The position numbers were made by a program, and so were the translations under genes. The notes below the pieces were generated by a model. It was not told the origin of the DNA, did not search any database, and saw only the letters and a list, made by a program, of their open reading frames with translations. 64,000 nucleotides of DNA from Paenibacillus illinoisensis NBRC 15959 (GTDB lineage Bacteria; Bacillota; Bacilli; Paenibacillales; Paenibacillaceae): positions 464,327 through 528,326 of the forward strand of contig NZ_BIME01000004.1 in assembly GCF_004000925.1 (NCBI RefSeq), in the 5' to 3' direction. Below are positions 1 through 9,974 of this stretch, one piece after another (positions within the stretch are counted from its first letter, which is position 1; every line of letters begins with the position of its first letter).

Positions 1-58
1 TTCTTTTATTTTAAAATAAGCATGATGACGCTCGGATGAGCGCTGCAGGAGGCAGGAC

Positions 59-511
59 ATGAAAAGACGTTTGGCAAGGGAAATTGCGGTACAAAGTCTG
101 TATCAGATGGAAATGAATGAAGTGGGTGCAGCTGAAGCTGTAAATATGCTGATTAACGAAGCGGCTGAGGAAAATGAAACGGAAGTCGTTATTCACGATG
201 CAGATGTAATGCGCAGTTATGTAACGGAAATTGTTCAAGGAACATGGAATCACAAGGAAGCCATCGACGGATTGCTGGTGGATTATCTCAAGGGCTGGCA
301 AATTAGCCGTCTATCTCGGGTAGACCGTCAGATCTTGCGGCTGGCCGCATATGAAATGGTGTTTCGGGATGACGTTCCGGCGAAAGTATCGGTCAACGAA
401 GCGATTGAATTGTCCAAGCATTTTGGTACAGAAGAATCCGGGAAGTTCGTTAACGGTGTACTTGGACGAATGATCCAGGAAGTTGACACGATCAAAGCGA
501 AATTGTCCTAA
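59..511 (+). CDS. nusB: Transcription antitermination factor NusB
   Basis: A 150-residue all-helical RNA-binding protein. In the family NusB pairs with S10 (NusE) on boxA RNA to make RNA polymerase resist termination in rRNA operons. The N-terminus begins MKRRLAREIAVQSLYQMEMN, and the conserved core with VDRQILRLAAYEM and NEAIELSKHFG followed by the FVNGVLG motif is intact near the C-terminus. Length matches the family. A clear AGGAGG sits about 8 bases before the ATG. It heads the folD-xseAB-ispA-dxs string, as in Bacillus. The partial sequence upstream shows no gene. Confidence 0.97.
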   Translation: MKRRLAREIAVQSLYQMEMNEVGAAEAVNMLINEAAEENETEVVIHDADVMRSYVTEIVQGTWNHKEAIDGLLVDYLKGWQISRLSRVDRQILRLAAYEMVFRDDVPAKVSVNEAIELSKHFGTEESGKFVNGVLGRMIQEVDTIKAKLS

Positions 512-557
512 ATAGCGAGTTACTTATTAAATGTTCACATAAGGGAGAGAGAGTACA

Positions 558-1415
558 ATGACAGCATCTATTATTAACGGTAAAGAAGTGTCCCAGGAGA
601 TCCGCGCAGGCATAACTGAAGAAGTGAAGCAGCTTAGCGAACAGGGGGTTGTGCCTGGTCTGGCTGTTGTGCTCGTCGGGGAAGATCCGGCATCCCAGGT
701 CTATGTGCGAAATAAGGAAAAAGCTTGTCACGATCTCGGTTTTTACTCCGAAGTACATCGTCTGGATGCAGATACGTCCCAAGAGGACTTGCTGGCTCTG
801 GTGGACAAGCTGAACAATCAGAGCTCGATCAACGGGATTCTCGTTCAGCTCCCATTACCGAAGCATATTGAGGAGAAAGCTGTTATTGATGCAATAGCGG
901 TTGAAAAAGATGTGGATGGTTTCCATCCGGTCAATGTGGGTAACCTTGTGATCGGTGATGACAGTTTGCTGCCATGTACACCTGCTGGAGTGATTGAACT
1001 GATCAAGCGGACAGGATTGGAAATGTCGGGTAAGCATGCTGTTGTGATCGGACGCAGCAATATTGTGGGCAAGCCGGTATCTTTGCTGCTTCAACGTGAG
1101 AATGCAACCGTAACAATGTGTCATTCACGCACGGCAAACATGAAAGAAATTACACGTCAAGCCGACATATTGGTCGTAGCAATCGGTCGTGCAAACTTCG
1201 TGGATGCCGATTATGTGAAACCGGGTGCTGTAGTCATCGATGTGGGTATGAACCGTTTGGACAATGGTAAATTGGCTGGAGACGTGGATTTTGAAAGTGT
1301 GAAGGAAGTTTCCGGTCCTATTACTCCAGTTCCGGGTGGCGTTGGACCAATGACGATCACCATGCTGATGCAAAATACACTGATCGCTGCCAAACGCGCT
1401 CACGGATTGGCCTAG
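558..1415 (+). CDS. folD: Bifunctional methylene-THF dehydrogenase/cyclohydrolase FolD
   Basis: Interconverts 5,10-methylene-THF and 10-formyl-THF with NADP in the cytoplasm, supplying one-carbon units for purines and fMet. At 285 residues it has the usual length. The YVRNK motif (Tyr49, Lys53) carries the catalytic lysine, the substrate loop GILVQLPLP follows, and the Rossmann signature [10 protein letters not shown] lies near residue 165. The C-terminal [10 protein letters not shown] motif is complete. The ribosome site is AGGGAGAGAG. xseA begins 8 bases after its stop, suggesting one transcript. Confidence 0.97.
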   Translation: MTASIINGKEVSQEIRAGITEEVKQLSEQGVVPGLAVVLVGEDPASQVYVRNKEKACHDLGFYSEVHRLDADTSQEDLLALVDKLNNQSSINGILVQLPLPKHIEEKAVIDAIAVEKDVDGFHPVNVGNLVIGDDSLLPCTPAGVIELIKRTGLEMSGKHAVVIGRSNIVGKPVSLLLQRENATVTMCHSRTANMKEITRQADILVVAIGRANFVDADYVKPGAVVIDVGMNRLDNGKLAGDVDFESVKEVSGPITPVPGGVGPMTITMLMQNTLIAAKRAHGLA

Positions 1416-1423
1416 GTACATCT

Positions 1424-2788
1424 GTGGCAGATCGGCAGATCTACTCCATCAAAGACCTGAATCGGTATATCCGAATGAAATTGGAATCCGATCAGGTCCT
1501 GTCGGACGTCTGGCTGCGCGGGGAGATATCCAACTTCACACATCACTCTAGCGGCCATATGTATTTTACATTGAAGGATAAGGACAGCCGGATTAAGGCT
1601 ATTATGTTCGCGTCCCATAATCAGCGATTGCCCTTTGTGCCAAAGGAGGGTGCAAGGGTTATTGCTCGTGGTAATGTATCGGTTTATGAGCGGGACGGTC
1701 AATATCAATTTTACGCTACTCAGATGCAGCCTGACGGAATCGGAAGCCTCTATCTGGCTTATGAGCAATTGAAAAAGAAGCTCGAGGATGAGGGGCTTTT
1801 CTCTTCGTCCAGGAAACGTGCTATTCCGCGGTATCCCAAAACGATCGGTGTAGTTACGTCTCCTACAGGAGCAGCGGTACGGGATATCATGATTACATTG
1901 CAGCGCAGATACCCTTCTGCGAAAGTTCTTCTATATCCTGTTCTGGTTCAGGGGAAAGGCGCAGCACCTTCAATCGTAAAAGCCATTCGCAACCTGAATC
2001 TCCTTGGTGAAGCGGACGTGCTGATTGTAGGCCGGGGAGGGGGATCACTGGAGGAACTGTGGGCTTTTAATGAAGAGATGGTCGCCAGAGCCATTGTTGA
2101 TTCAGATATCCCTGTGATCTCTGCAGTCGGACACGAAACCGATTTTACCATTGCAGACTTTGCTGCAGACCTGCGGGCTGCGACGCCAACAGCGGCTGCT
2201 GAACTGGCTGTGCCAAACCGTGCAGAGCTGCTTGACCAGATTGCGCTAAGACAGCGTCAGCTACAGCATAGTCTGCGTCAACGGGCTGCACATAACCGTG
2301 AACGACTTGCAAGATTACAGCGTTCGCCGGTACTTGTTCACCCAAGACGGACATTGATGCAGCATACAGAACGATTGGACATGCTGCATCAGCGGCTTTT
2401 GAGGACAGTAGATACACGAATGAAATGGACCGCGGAGAAACAGGAGCGTCTTCGTGCTGCCCTGCAGCGGTTTAATCCGCGCGAACAGGTGAATACGGCT
2501 CAACGGGAAAATGCCGCAGCGCGGCGTCAGCTTGAACTTGCGATGAGGTCTATCGTCAGATCGAAGCAGCAGCAATGGAAATCTTCCGTGCGCCACCTCG
2601 ATGCTCTAAGCCCGCTAAAAGTCATGTCTCGGGGATATAGTCTGGTGTATGACGAGCAGGAGCAAAGACTGATCAAATCGTTGAAGGAAGTGCAGCCTGG
2701 AGATTCAATTAAGATTAAATTAACAGACGGACAGCTGGACTGTCAGGTTTGGGGAATGAAGGAGGATGACAACATCCATGGCGAATGA
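1424..2788 (+). CDS. xseA: Exodeoxyribonuclease VII large subunit
   Basis: Catalytic subunit of ExoVII, which degrades single-stranded DNA to oligonucleotides in both directions. The 454-residue protein has an N-terminal OB-fold (about residues 5-100, WLRGEISNF), then the nuclease core with GVVTSPTGAA, VGRGGGSLEELWAFN and the SAVGHETDFT motif, then a long arginine-rich coiled coil and a C-terminal RGYSLV segment. The start is GTG, only 8 bases beyond folD. It overlaps xseB by 11 bases, so the two subunits are probably translationally coupled. Confidence 0.96.
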   Translation: MADRQIYSIKDLNRYIRMKLESDQVLSDVWLRGEISNFTHHSSGHMYFTLKDKDSRIKAIMFASHNQRLPFVPKEGARVIARGNVSVYERDGQYQFYATQMQPDGIGSLYLAYEQLKKKLEDEGLFSSSRKRAIPRYPKTIGVVTSPTGAAVRDIMITLQRRYPSAKVLLYPVLVQGKGAAPSIVKAIRNLNLLGEADVLIVGRGGGSLEELWAFNEEMVARAIVDSDIPVISAVGHETDFTIADFAADLRAATPTAAAELAVPNRAELLDQIALRQRQLQHSLRQRAAHNRERLARLQRSPVLVHPRRTLMQHTERLDMLHQRLLRTVDTRMKWTAEKQERLRAALQRFNPREQVNTAQRENAAARRQLELAMRSIVRSKQQQWKSSVRHLDALSPLKVMSRGYSLVYDEQEQRLIKSLKEVQPGDSIKIKLTDGQLDCQVWGMKEDDNIHGE

Positions 2789-3035
2789 ACCGGAACTGAA
2801 TTTTGAAGAGGCAATGGCGGCACTTGAAGATATCGTAGCTCAGCTGGAACATGGGGATGTTCCATTAGAACAGGCCATTGATCTGTTTCAGCGAGGAATG
2901 AAACTCTCCCAGTTATGTGGAATCAAGCTGGAACAAGTGGAACGCAAGATTGAAATGATCGTAGAAGAAGATGGGGAACTTCGGAAGAAGCCGTTCGGAG
3001 CTTCGGAAGTTGAGAGCGGTGAAGGCAATGAGTAG
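2778..3035 (+). CDS. xseB: Exodeoxyribonuclease VII small subunit
   Basis: Small helical partner of XseA, about 85 residues. The family signature FEEAMAALEDIVAQLEHGDV followed by LEQAIDLFQRGM is present. I chose the ATG at 2778 because GGAGG at 2761-2765 abuts an alternative ATG at 2766 and would be useless for it; the family also normally starts shortly before this motif. It overlaps the 3' end of xseA and the 5' end of ispA. Confidence 0.94.
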   Translation: MANEPELNFEEAMAALEDIVAQLEHGDVPLEQAIDLFQRGMKLSQLCGIKLEQVERKIEMIVEEDGELRKKPFGASEVESGEGNE

Positions 3036-3933
3036 TCGTCCTTCCTTTGAACAGTATCTCCAACAGACAACAGATGAGGTTACGGAAGCTTTAAAAGAGA
3101 TTCTCCCAGTTCACTGGGATGTGCCTCAATCCCTGCGTGATGCGATGCAGTATTCACTTATGGCTGGAGGCAAGCGCCTCCGTCCTCTTCTGGTCGTCGC
3201 TGCGGCGGAAGCCCTCGGAGCACAGCCTGCAGCTGCGCTACCGGTAGCCTGCGCCGTGGAAATGGTACACACCTATTCTCTTATCCACGATGACCTGCCT
3301 GCAATGGATAATGATGACTATCGTCGGGGAAAATTAACGAATCACAAGGTTTACGGTGAAGCCACCGCTATTCTTGCAGGGGATGCTTTGTTGACTCATG
3401 CGTTCTATAGTGTGGTGCAAGCAGGCCGCAAGAACGGTGTGCCGGCAGAAGCTTTGCTTTCTATTGTGGAGGATCTTTCCGAACTGGCTGGTGCCCGTGG
3501 CATGGTTGGTGGGCAAGTGGCCGATATGGAAGGTGAGCAAGGGATGACGGATCTGAAACAACTGCAGTATATTCATTTGCATAAAACCGGTGATTTGATC
3601 GTGTTCTCATTGCTGGCTGGAGCCCGTATTGGTGGTGCAACAGAAGGACAGCTTGATGCACTGCGTGTATTCGGACGTGATCTTGGTCTTGCTTTTCAGA
3701 TTCAGGACGATATCCTTGATCTGACTGGAGATGAGCAAAAAATGGGCAAGAAAACCCAAAGTGATGTAAATCAGCAAAAGGTGACTTATCCATTTTTCAT
3801 AGGTATGGAAGCGTCTCAAGAACAGGTGAAGTCCTTGACCCAATCAGCAAAAGAGGCTCTTGGCAGAGCTGACTTGTCAGATTCATCGCGATTGATGGAG
3901 ATTGCAGATTATTTAATGCGCAGAGATCATTAG
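3028..3933 (+). CDS. ispA: Polyprenyl (farnesyl) diphosphate synthase
   Basis: Condenses IPP with allylic diphosphates to make farnesyl diphosphate for undecaprenol, quinone and heme side chains. The 301-residue protein has the first aspartate-rich motif at residues 88-96 (DDLPAMDND) and the second at 227-231 (DDILD), plus the GGKRLRP substrate loop near 47-53. The open frame extends 57 bases upstream, but the ATG at 3028 fits the family N-terminus and overlaps the xseB stop. Bacillus has the same order (yqiD). Product chain length cannot be proven from sequence. Confidence 0.94.
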   Translation: MSSRPSFEQYLQQTTDEVTEALKEILPVHWDVPQSLRDAMQYSLMAGGKRLRPLLVVAAAEALGAQPAAALPVACAVEMVHTYSLIHDDLPAMDNDDYRRGKLTNHKVYGEATAILAGDALLTHAFYSVVQAGRKNGVPAEALLSIVEDLSELAGARGMVGGQVADMEGEQGMTDLKQLQYIHLHKTGDLIVFSLLAGARIGGATEGQLDALRVFGRDLGLAFQIQDDILDLTGDEQKMGKKTQSDVNQQKVTYPFFIGMEASQEQVKSLTQSAKEALGRADLSDSSRLMEIADYLMRRDH

Positions 3934-4218
3934 TCTAAAAAGTAAATGAAACTGCCCTGCGGCTGTTTCGTAAGATTTAGATCGGTGTAATAATGTTAAT
4001 GTGCTTTTTGCACGGTGATTACATTTGACATAACGGATACATAATAATGGTTCAATTCACTTATCTTGCTGGCGAAAAAGCTCGCAATCTGGAGTATGAA
4101 GCCGTAAATTATGATTCCTGTTCTTTTATGTTATAATGATTTAATGTTATTTAATAAAATTCAGTTTGAAAAGTGTTATCCAATTAATCAAACAATCTAG
4201 GAAAGCGGGGAGATTCTC

Positions 4219-6126
4219 GTGCTGCTTCCACAAATTAAACAACCCAGTGATCTAAAATCGATGTCTCCGGATGATCTTGTTTTATTATCCGCAGAGATTC
4301 GGCAATTTCTGATTGAGAAATTGTCCGTAACGGGGGGGCATCTGGCACCGAATTTAGGCGTGGTTGAGCTCACGGTAGCCCTGCACTACTGTTATAACAG
4401 TCCGGTAGACAAAATGATTTACGATGTAGGGCATCAAGCGTATGTGCATAAAATTCTTACTGGACGCATGGACCGTTTTGATACATTGCGTCAGCACAAT
4501 GGATTGTGCGGGTTTGTCAAGCGAAATGAGAGCGAGCATGATGTATGGGAGGCTGGACACAGCAGTACATCCTTGTCTGCGGCCATGGGTATGGCACTTG
4601 CACGTGATTTGAAGGGTGAAGATAATCAGGTTATTGCCATGATTGGTGATGGAGCTCTTACAGGTGGTATGGCCTTTGAGGCACTTAATCATATTGGTCA
4701 TGAGCAGAAAAAACTGATGGTCATTCTGAATGATAATGAAATGTCCATTGCACCCAATGTTGGGGCGATGCATAAATATTTAAGCAAAATCCGTTCCGAT
4801 CGCCATTATCTAAAAGCCAAGGATGATGTGGAAGGAATGCTCAAAAAGATTCCTGCCATTGGAGACCGTTTGGCCAAATCGGCAAGCTGGATTAAGGATA
4901 GCGTCAAATATATGATGGTTCCGGGTGTTTTGTTTGAAGAACTCGGCTTCACTTATTTGGGACCCATCGATGGACATGACATTCCCAAATTAATTGAGAC
5001 GTTCAAACAAGCGGATAACGTGGAGGGACCGGTTCTCGTTCATGTTCTCACAACCAAGGGCAAGGGATACCAGCCAGCTGAGGCAGATTCACACAAATGG
5101 CATGGTATCTCTCCTTATAAAATAGAATCCGGTCAGGTGCTCAAGGCAGTTGGCAAACCAATGTACACCGAAATATTCGGTCAGACACTCGTTGAACTTG
5201 CGAAAGAAGACCATCGTATTGTTGCTGTAACGCCTGCTATGCCGACAGGATCGGGGCTTATTCCATTTAGCAAGGAATTTCCGGACCGCATGATTGATGT
5301 AGGGATTGCTGAGCAGCATGCGGCAACCATGTGTGCTGCACTGGCCATGGAAGGCCTGAAGCCTGTCTTTGCCGTATATTCTACGTTTATGCAGCGGGCT
5401 TATGATCAGATCGTGCATGATATCTGCCGTCATAATGCCAATGTGATCTTTGCCATTGACCGTGCCGGATTTGTTGGGCCTGATGGAGAGACGCATCAAG
5501 GCGTGTATGATGTGGCGTTTATGAGACACATTCCTAACATTGTACTTATGATGCCAAAGGATGAGAATGAACTGCGTCACATGATGAAAACGGCACTTGA
5601 TTATAATGAAGGACCTATTGCTTACCGGTATCCTCGAAACAATGTGGTAGGCGTTCCAATGGATGAGCAGCTCGTACCGATTCCAATCGGTACTTGGGAA
5701 CAGCTGCGACCATCTGAAGGTTATGCCATCATCGCTTCGGGTTCCATGGTTCAAGTTGCTGAAGAAGCAGCTGAAACCGTGAAAAAGGAAGGCATTACAG
5801 CCGGAGTGATCAATGCACGTTTCCTCAAGCCACTGGATGAGCAAATGCTTCGTGATCTCGCGATTCGTGGTACCAAACTGATTGTGCTTGAAGAAGCTTC
5901 TCGAGCAGGCAGTATGGGCAGCGCAGTGCTTGAGTTCTATGCTGAACAGGGTCTGCATGATGTACATGTTGACCTTATGGGGATTCCGGATCGCTTCATT
6001 GAACATGGCAGCATCAATGAACAACGGGCTGAAGTTGGGCTTACGGTAGATAACGTATGTGTGCAGCTGCGTAGTTTGGCAGCTCAAACCTCTTATGGCA
6101 TGTCCAGAACTCGCTTTCCTTCTTGA
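4219..6126 (+). CDS. dxs: 1-deoxy-D-xylulose-5-phosphate synthase
   Basis: First enzyme of the MEP isoprenoid pathway: thiamine diphosphate-dependent condensation of pyruvate with glyceraldehyde-3-phosphate. The 635-residue sequence has the conserved [14 protein letters not shown] segment (His41), the ThDP motif [15 protein letters not shown] from residue 143, the transketolase pyrimidine domain with [11 protein letters not shown], and the C-terminal domain. The start is GTG after AAAGCGGGGAG. It sits next to ispA, which uses its downstream product, although 285 bases of AT-rich DNA with a TATAAT hexamer at 4132 separate them, suggesting a separate promoter. Confidence 0.97.
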   Translation: MLLPQIKQPSDLKSMSPDDLVLLSAEIRQFLIEKLSVTGGHLAPNLGVVELTVALHYCYNSPVDKMIYDVGHQAYVHKILTGRMDRFDTLRQHNGLCGFVKRNESEHDVWEAGHSSTSLSAAMGMALARDLKGEDNQVIAMIGDGALTGGMAFEALNHIGHEQKKLMVILNDNEMSIAPNVGAMHKYLSKIRSDRHYLKAKDDVEGMLKKIPAIGDRLAKSASWIKDSVKYMMVPGVLFEELGFTYLGPIDGHDIPKLIETFKQADNVEGPVLVHVLTTKGKGYQPAEADSHKWHGISPYKIESGQVLKAVGKPMYTEIFGQTLVELAKEDHRIVAVTPAMPTGSGLIPFSKEFPDRMIDVGIAEQHAATMCAALAMEGLKPVFAVYSTFMQRAYDQIVHDICRHNANVIFAIDRAGFVGPDGETHQGVYDVAFMRHIPNIVLMMPKDENELRHMMKTALDYNEGPIAYRYPRNNVVGVPMDEQLVPIPIGTWEQLRPSEGYAIIASGSMVQVAEEAAETVKKEGITAGVINARFLKPLDEQMLRDLAIRGTKLIVLEEASRAGSMGSAVLEFYAEQGLHDVHVDLMGIPDRFIEHGSINEQRAEVGLTVDNVCVQLRSLAAQTSYGMSRTRFPS

Positions 6127-6180
6127 TAAATGGAATGCTATACCTAAATAAATGAATTAACTATATGATAGGAGAAAGAC

Positions 6181-7026
6181 ATGTCACTCCCGAAAGAACG
6201 AATTGATGTTCTGCTGGTCGAGCAGGGTTATTATGAAAGTCGTGAGAAGGCAAAAGCGGCAATCATGGCTGGACTGGTGTATGCCAACAATGAACGAATT
6301 GAAAAGGCAGGCATGAAAATACCACGGGAAGCTGAACTAAAGGTTAAAGGCTCGGTGCATCCCTATGTGGGGCGGGGTGGATTGAAGCTTGAAAAAGCGA
6401 TTAAACACTTCGGTCTTGACATGAACGGTCTGGTCATGCTTGATATTGGTTCCTCAACAGGTGGATTTACGGATTGTGCTTTACAACATGGTGCATCGCA
6501 TGTATATGCCATTGATGTAGGTTACAACCAGCTGGACTGGTCGTTACGCAATGATGACCGGGTTACCGTGATGGAAAGAACCAATTTTCGTTATGTGACG
6601 CCTGAGGATTTAATTGGACCTGAGCCGAACTTTGCCAGCATTGATGTATCCTTCATATCGCTTCGTATTATACTGCCGCCCTTGCTTGCTCTTCTGAAGC
6701 AGCCGGCAGATATTGTAGCATTGATCAAGCCTCAATTTGAGGCAGGACGTGAGAAGGTAGGTAAGTCTGGTGTTGTTCGGGATCCAAAAGTACACAAGGA
6801 AGTACTGGAAACCATGCTTCACTTCGCGAATGAACTTGGTTTAAATCTTCGTGGCTTAACCTTCTCGCCTATTACCGGTGGAGAGGGCAATATCGAATTT
6901 CTCGCTCATTGGCGTCTGGAAGAACCGGATGCATCACAACAAGAGAAGGATCTGGCTTCACTCGATGCACTTGCCCAGCAAGTCGCTATGGAAGCCGCTC
7001 ATACTTTTACGGGAAACTCATCATAG
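6181..7026 (+). CDS. tlyA: TlyA-family rRNA methyltransferase (YqxC)
   Basis: 281 residues: an N-terminal S4 RNA-binding domain (about 6-65, RIDVLLVEQGYYESREKAK), then an FtsJ-like Rossmann methyltransferase with the SAM motif LDIGSSTGGFTDCALQ. The family 2'-O-methylates 16S/23S rRNA. In Bacillus it has the same position before argR/recN and is also sometimes annotated as hemolysin A, which the sequence does not support here. The ribosome site is AGGAGAAAG. No unusual features. Confidence 0.93.
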   Translation: MSLPKERIDVLLVEQGYYESREKAKAAIMAGLVYANNERIEKAGMKIPREAELKVKGSVHPYVGRGGLKLEKAIKHFGLDMNGLVMLDIGSSTGGFTDCALQHGASHVYAIDVGYNQLDWSLRNDDRVTVMERTNFRYVTPEDLIGPEPNFASIDVSFISLRIILPPLLALLKQPADIVALIKPQFEAGREKVGKSGVVRDPKVHKEVLETMLHFANELGLNLRGLTFSPITGGEGNIEFLAHWRLEEPDASQQEKDLASLDALAQQVAMEAAHTFTGNSS

Positions 7027-7108
7027 GATGGGTTTCTTTTCGCTGGAAAGGTGATCCTATTAACAGGAGATCGACTGCCGGACCTCGAATAAGTCTTCGA
7101 GGTGAACG

Positions 7109-7597
7109 ATGATGAATGGGCAATCCGACACAATCGTTATTGGTGTACTTGCTGTCATTTTAATCATATGGCTCTTTTACGGTTTGCGTAATTGGCTGAA
7201 TCGACCGGTACCGGTAAGTTTGTCAGGCATGCAGCTGAATTCCGACATACCGCATTCCCCGGTTGTTGATCTGCTTGAAGCAGAGGGGTATGAAGTCATC
7301 GGAGGCAAAATGAAGATACCGCTCGCCTTTGAGGTCAATGAATCCGTTTTTTATAGTCGGCTGTTTGTTGATTATGTTGCCGAGCGTGATGAGATCAGAT
7401 ATTTGGTCAAGACGTCAAGGCGTAGACAGCCGGTGGAATTCACAGGTCCTGCAATACGGGATCGCTTTTTGTACTATTTATTGTTGTATCCAGGTTGTGA
7501 AGGTATATTGTACGTGGATACGGAAGAATCCAGTGTTAAGATCATCCGTTTGATGGATTATGAGGAAGATGTATACGATGGGGATGATCTGAGCTAG
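7109..7597 (+). CDS. Single-pass membrane protein of unknown function
   Basis: 162 residues that I do not recognise as a named family. One hydrophobic segment (about residues 9-26) anchors an otherwise soluble, mixed alpha/beta domain rich in charged residues, ending in an acidic tail (EEDVYDGDD). A GAGGTG site precedes two consecutive ATGs (7109, 7112). It sits between tlyA and argR with short gaps, so it is probably co-transcribed with them; the context alone gives no function. Confidence 0.8.
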   Translation: MMNGQSDTIVIGVLAVILIIWLFYGLRNWLNRPVPVSLSGMQLNSDIPHSPVVDLLEAEGYEVIGGKMKIPLAFEVNESVFYSRLFVDYVAERDEIRYLVKTSRRRQPVEFTGPAIRDRFLYYLLLYPGCEGILYVDTEESSVKIIRLMDYEEDVYDGDDLS

Positions 7598-7632
7598 GGA
7601 ATCAATGGTAACTATTTAAACTGGAGGCATGT

Positions 7633-8082
7633 ATGAAAGGACAACGACACATTAAGATACGTGAAATTATTAGTCAGAATGAAATAGAAACCCAGGATGA
7701 TCTGGTTGAAGCGCTGCGTCAAGCCGGTTTTCAGGTGACACAGGCCACGGTATCCCGTGATATTAAAGAATTGCTATTGATCAAAATTCCAATGGATGAT
7801 GGTCGTTACAAGTACTCACTGCCAACAGACCAACGTTATAATCCAATCCAGAAGTTGAAACGGGCATTAGTGGATAACTTTCTCCATATCGACCATACCA
7901 ATAATCTGGTTGTAATGAAATGTCTGCCAGGAACGGCAAACTCCATTGCGGCCTTGCTGGACAATATTGAATGGACTGAAGTTATGGGTACAATCTGTGG
8001 TGACGATACGATTCTCATTATTTGCCGTACTGAAGATAATAGCGTGACGGTTATCGATCGAATTATGGGTTACATTTCTTAA
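7633..8082 (+). CDS. argR: Arginine repressor/activator ArgR (AhrC)
   Basis: 149 residues, standard for the family. The N-terminal winged helix carries [17 protein letters not shown], and the C-terminal oligomerisation and arginine-binding domain carries [11 protein letters not shown] and [14 protein letters not shown]. In Bacillus AhrC represses arginine biosynthesis and activates catabolism as an arginine-bound hexamer. It lies directly before recN, as in Bacillus. The ribosome site is TGGAGG. Confidence 0.96.
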   Translation: MKGQRHIKIREIISQNEIETQDDLVEALRQAGFQVTQATVSRDIKELLLIKIPMDDGRYKYSLPTDQRYNPIQKLKRALVDNFLHIDHTNNLVVMKCLPGTANSIAALLDNIEWTEVMGTICGDDTILIICRTEDNSVTVIDRIMGYIS

Positions 8083-8135
8083 AATCCGATTTTAAACATA
8101 ATTGCTGAGTTTGTCATCCGGAGGTGCTTTGGCCG

Positions 8136-9872
8136 ATGCTAGTTACATTATCGATTCGTAATCTGGCTGTTGTAGAAGAAGTGGATGTAGTATTTCACGC
8201 AGGATTTCATGTGTTATCAGGGGAAACAGGTGCAGGTAAATCAATCATTATTGATGCGCTCGGTTTGATCGCAGGTGGTCGGAGTTCGGCCGATCTGATC
8301 CGTTACGGTTGTGACAAAGCGGAGATGGAAGCTCTGTTCGAGATGGAACAGGGTCATCCGGTGTGGGAAACACTGGAGAAGCTTGGGATTCATTGTGAAC
8401 CTGAAGAACACCTCGTTATTAGACGGGAGCTTAATACACAGGGTAAGAGCACTTCCCGCATCAATGGGCAGTTGGTGAATCTGACGATGCTGCGAGAAGT
8501 GGGAGAGAAATTGATTAATATTCATGGTCAGCATGAGCACCAAAGTTTGCTGCGTGCTGAAAGCCATCTGGGCTTATTGGATACCTACGGAGCAGCTGTC
8601 ATCGGTCCAGTAAAGTCGGAATATCAGGAAAGGTACAGCCGGTTCATTACTGCTGAGAAAGAACTGCGTGCCCTTCAGGAGTCAAGTCAGCGTGCATATC
8701 AGCTGCTGGACATGTATCGTTTTCAACTGGAGGAGATTGCTGCTGCCGGGTTAACAAGTGGTGAAGATGAATTACTTGGTGAGGAACGGGTCAAGCTATC
8801 CCATAGTGAGAAAATGATGGACAGCGTTGCCGGTGCATATGATCTGCTTAGTGGTCAGCGCGGACTCGAGGCAGTAAGCATTGCCCTCTCCCGGATAGAA
8901 GATATCTCTGGTTACGATAGCAAAGGACTGCAGCCTATCGTAGAACAGCTGCAGTCGGCCTTTTATCAATTAGAGGATGCGACATTCCAGTTAAGGGATT
9001 ACCGTGAGAAGATCGAGTTTAACCCCGGTCGACTGGAGGAGGTTGAGCAGCGCTTAAACTTGATTTCTGGTCTAAGACGGAAATACGGGGACAGTGTTGA
9101 CCTTATTTTGAATTACTATGAACAGATTAGCCATGAAACAGACCAGCTGGAAAACAAGGACGAGCGCCTGGAGAAACTGCGTGCTGAGCGTGACAAGCTC
9201 CTGGTTCTGGTGATGGATTCTGCAGAGGATCTGAGCCGGGTACGCAAGCAGTGTGCCGATGAACTCGCCGCTCAGGTGGAGAGTGAACTGAAGGATCTTC
9301 AAATGGAGCGTACAACGCTTCGTGTACAAATAACACCATCAGAAGATCCGAAGGGGATTGAATGGAACGGGCGCAGGCTCCGGCTGAGTCGTCATGGAGC
9401 GGACAATGCGGAATTTCTCATCTCGCCGAATCCGGGCGAACCGCTGCGTCCACTAGGGAAAATTGCATCAGGTGGTGAGTTATCCCGAATGATGCTTGCC
9501 ATGAAGAGTATTTTTGCGCGTCACGATCGAATTCCAGTCCTCATATTTGACGAGGTTGACACAGGGGTTAGCGGACGGGCGGCACAATCCATTGCAGAGA
9601 AACTGTTCCGTTTATCCTCTACCTGTCAAGTATTTTCGATTACACACTTGCCACAAGTCGCCTGTATGGCAGATCACCAGTACCTCATTGAAAAACATGT
9701 CGTTGATGGCCGTACAATGACGCAGGTGGAATCGCTGTCAAACGAGGGCAGAGTGAAGGAATTGGCACGTATGCTCGGCGGTGTTGAAATTACAGAAAAA
9801 ACATTGCATCATGCACAGGAAATGCTGAATTTGGCGGAAGCCAAAAAAGGAGGAAACGAGCGACCGGCGTAA
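8136..9872 (+). CDS. recN: DNA repair protein RecN
   Basis: SMC-like ATPase that acts early at double-strand breaks. Walker A (GETGAGKS) is at residues 29-36, coiled-coil arms occupy the middle, and the ABC signature region ASGGELSRMMLA plus Walker B (LIFDEVDTGVSG) sit near the C-terminus. A GTG-initiated frame begins at 8124, but the GGAGG at 8120-8124 fits the ATG at 8136, which also gives the family N-terminus MLVTLSIRNLAVV. About 578 residues, a normal length. Confidence 0.96.
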   Translation: MLVTLSIRNLAVVEEVDVVFHAGFHVLSGETGAGKSIIIDALGLIAGGRSSADLIRYGCDKAEMEALFEMEQGHPVWETLEKLGIHCEPEEHLVIRRELNTQGKSTSRINGQLVNLTMLREVGEKLINIHGQHEHQSLLRAESHLGLLDTYGAAVIGPVKSEYQERYSRFITAEKELRALQESSQRAYQLLDMYRFQLEEIAAAGLTSGEDELLGEERVKLSHSEKMMDSVAGAYDLLSGQRGLEAVSIALSRIEDISGYDSKGLQPIVEQLQSAFYQLEDATFQLRDYREKIEFNPGRLEEVEQRLNLISGLRRKYGDSVDLILNYYEQISHETDQLENKDERLEKLRAERDKLLVLVMDSAEDLSRVRKQCADELAAQVESELKDLQMERTTLRVQITPSEDPKGIEWNGRRLRLSRHGADNAEFLISPNPGEPLRPLGKIASGGELSRMMLAMKSIFARHDRIPVLIFDEVDTGVSGRAAQSIAEKLFRLSSTCQVFSITHLPQVACMADHQYLIEKHVVDGRTMTQVESLSNEGRVKELARMLGGVEITEKTLHHAQEMLNLAEAKKGGNERPA

Positions 9873-9974
9873 TGATTGACAGTAATAAAAGCCTGGGGGC
9901 AAGGTTATCTTATAGGTACGCAATTGGCGACCACCTTTCGTCAAGCGAAAGAAGCAAAGGGAGTGTGACAGCCA

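Noticed and set aside
5089..6087. 332-codon open frame opposite dxs
   Set aside because: It is antisense to a clearly coding gene, has no family similarity and is rich in His/Cys/Phe as expected from an antisense shadow.
9873..9974. SigF/SigG promoter of spoIVB
   Set aside because: No convincing -35/-10 pair could be seen, although one is expected from Bacillus.
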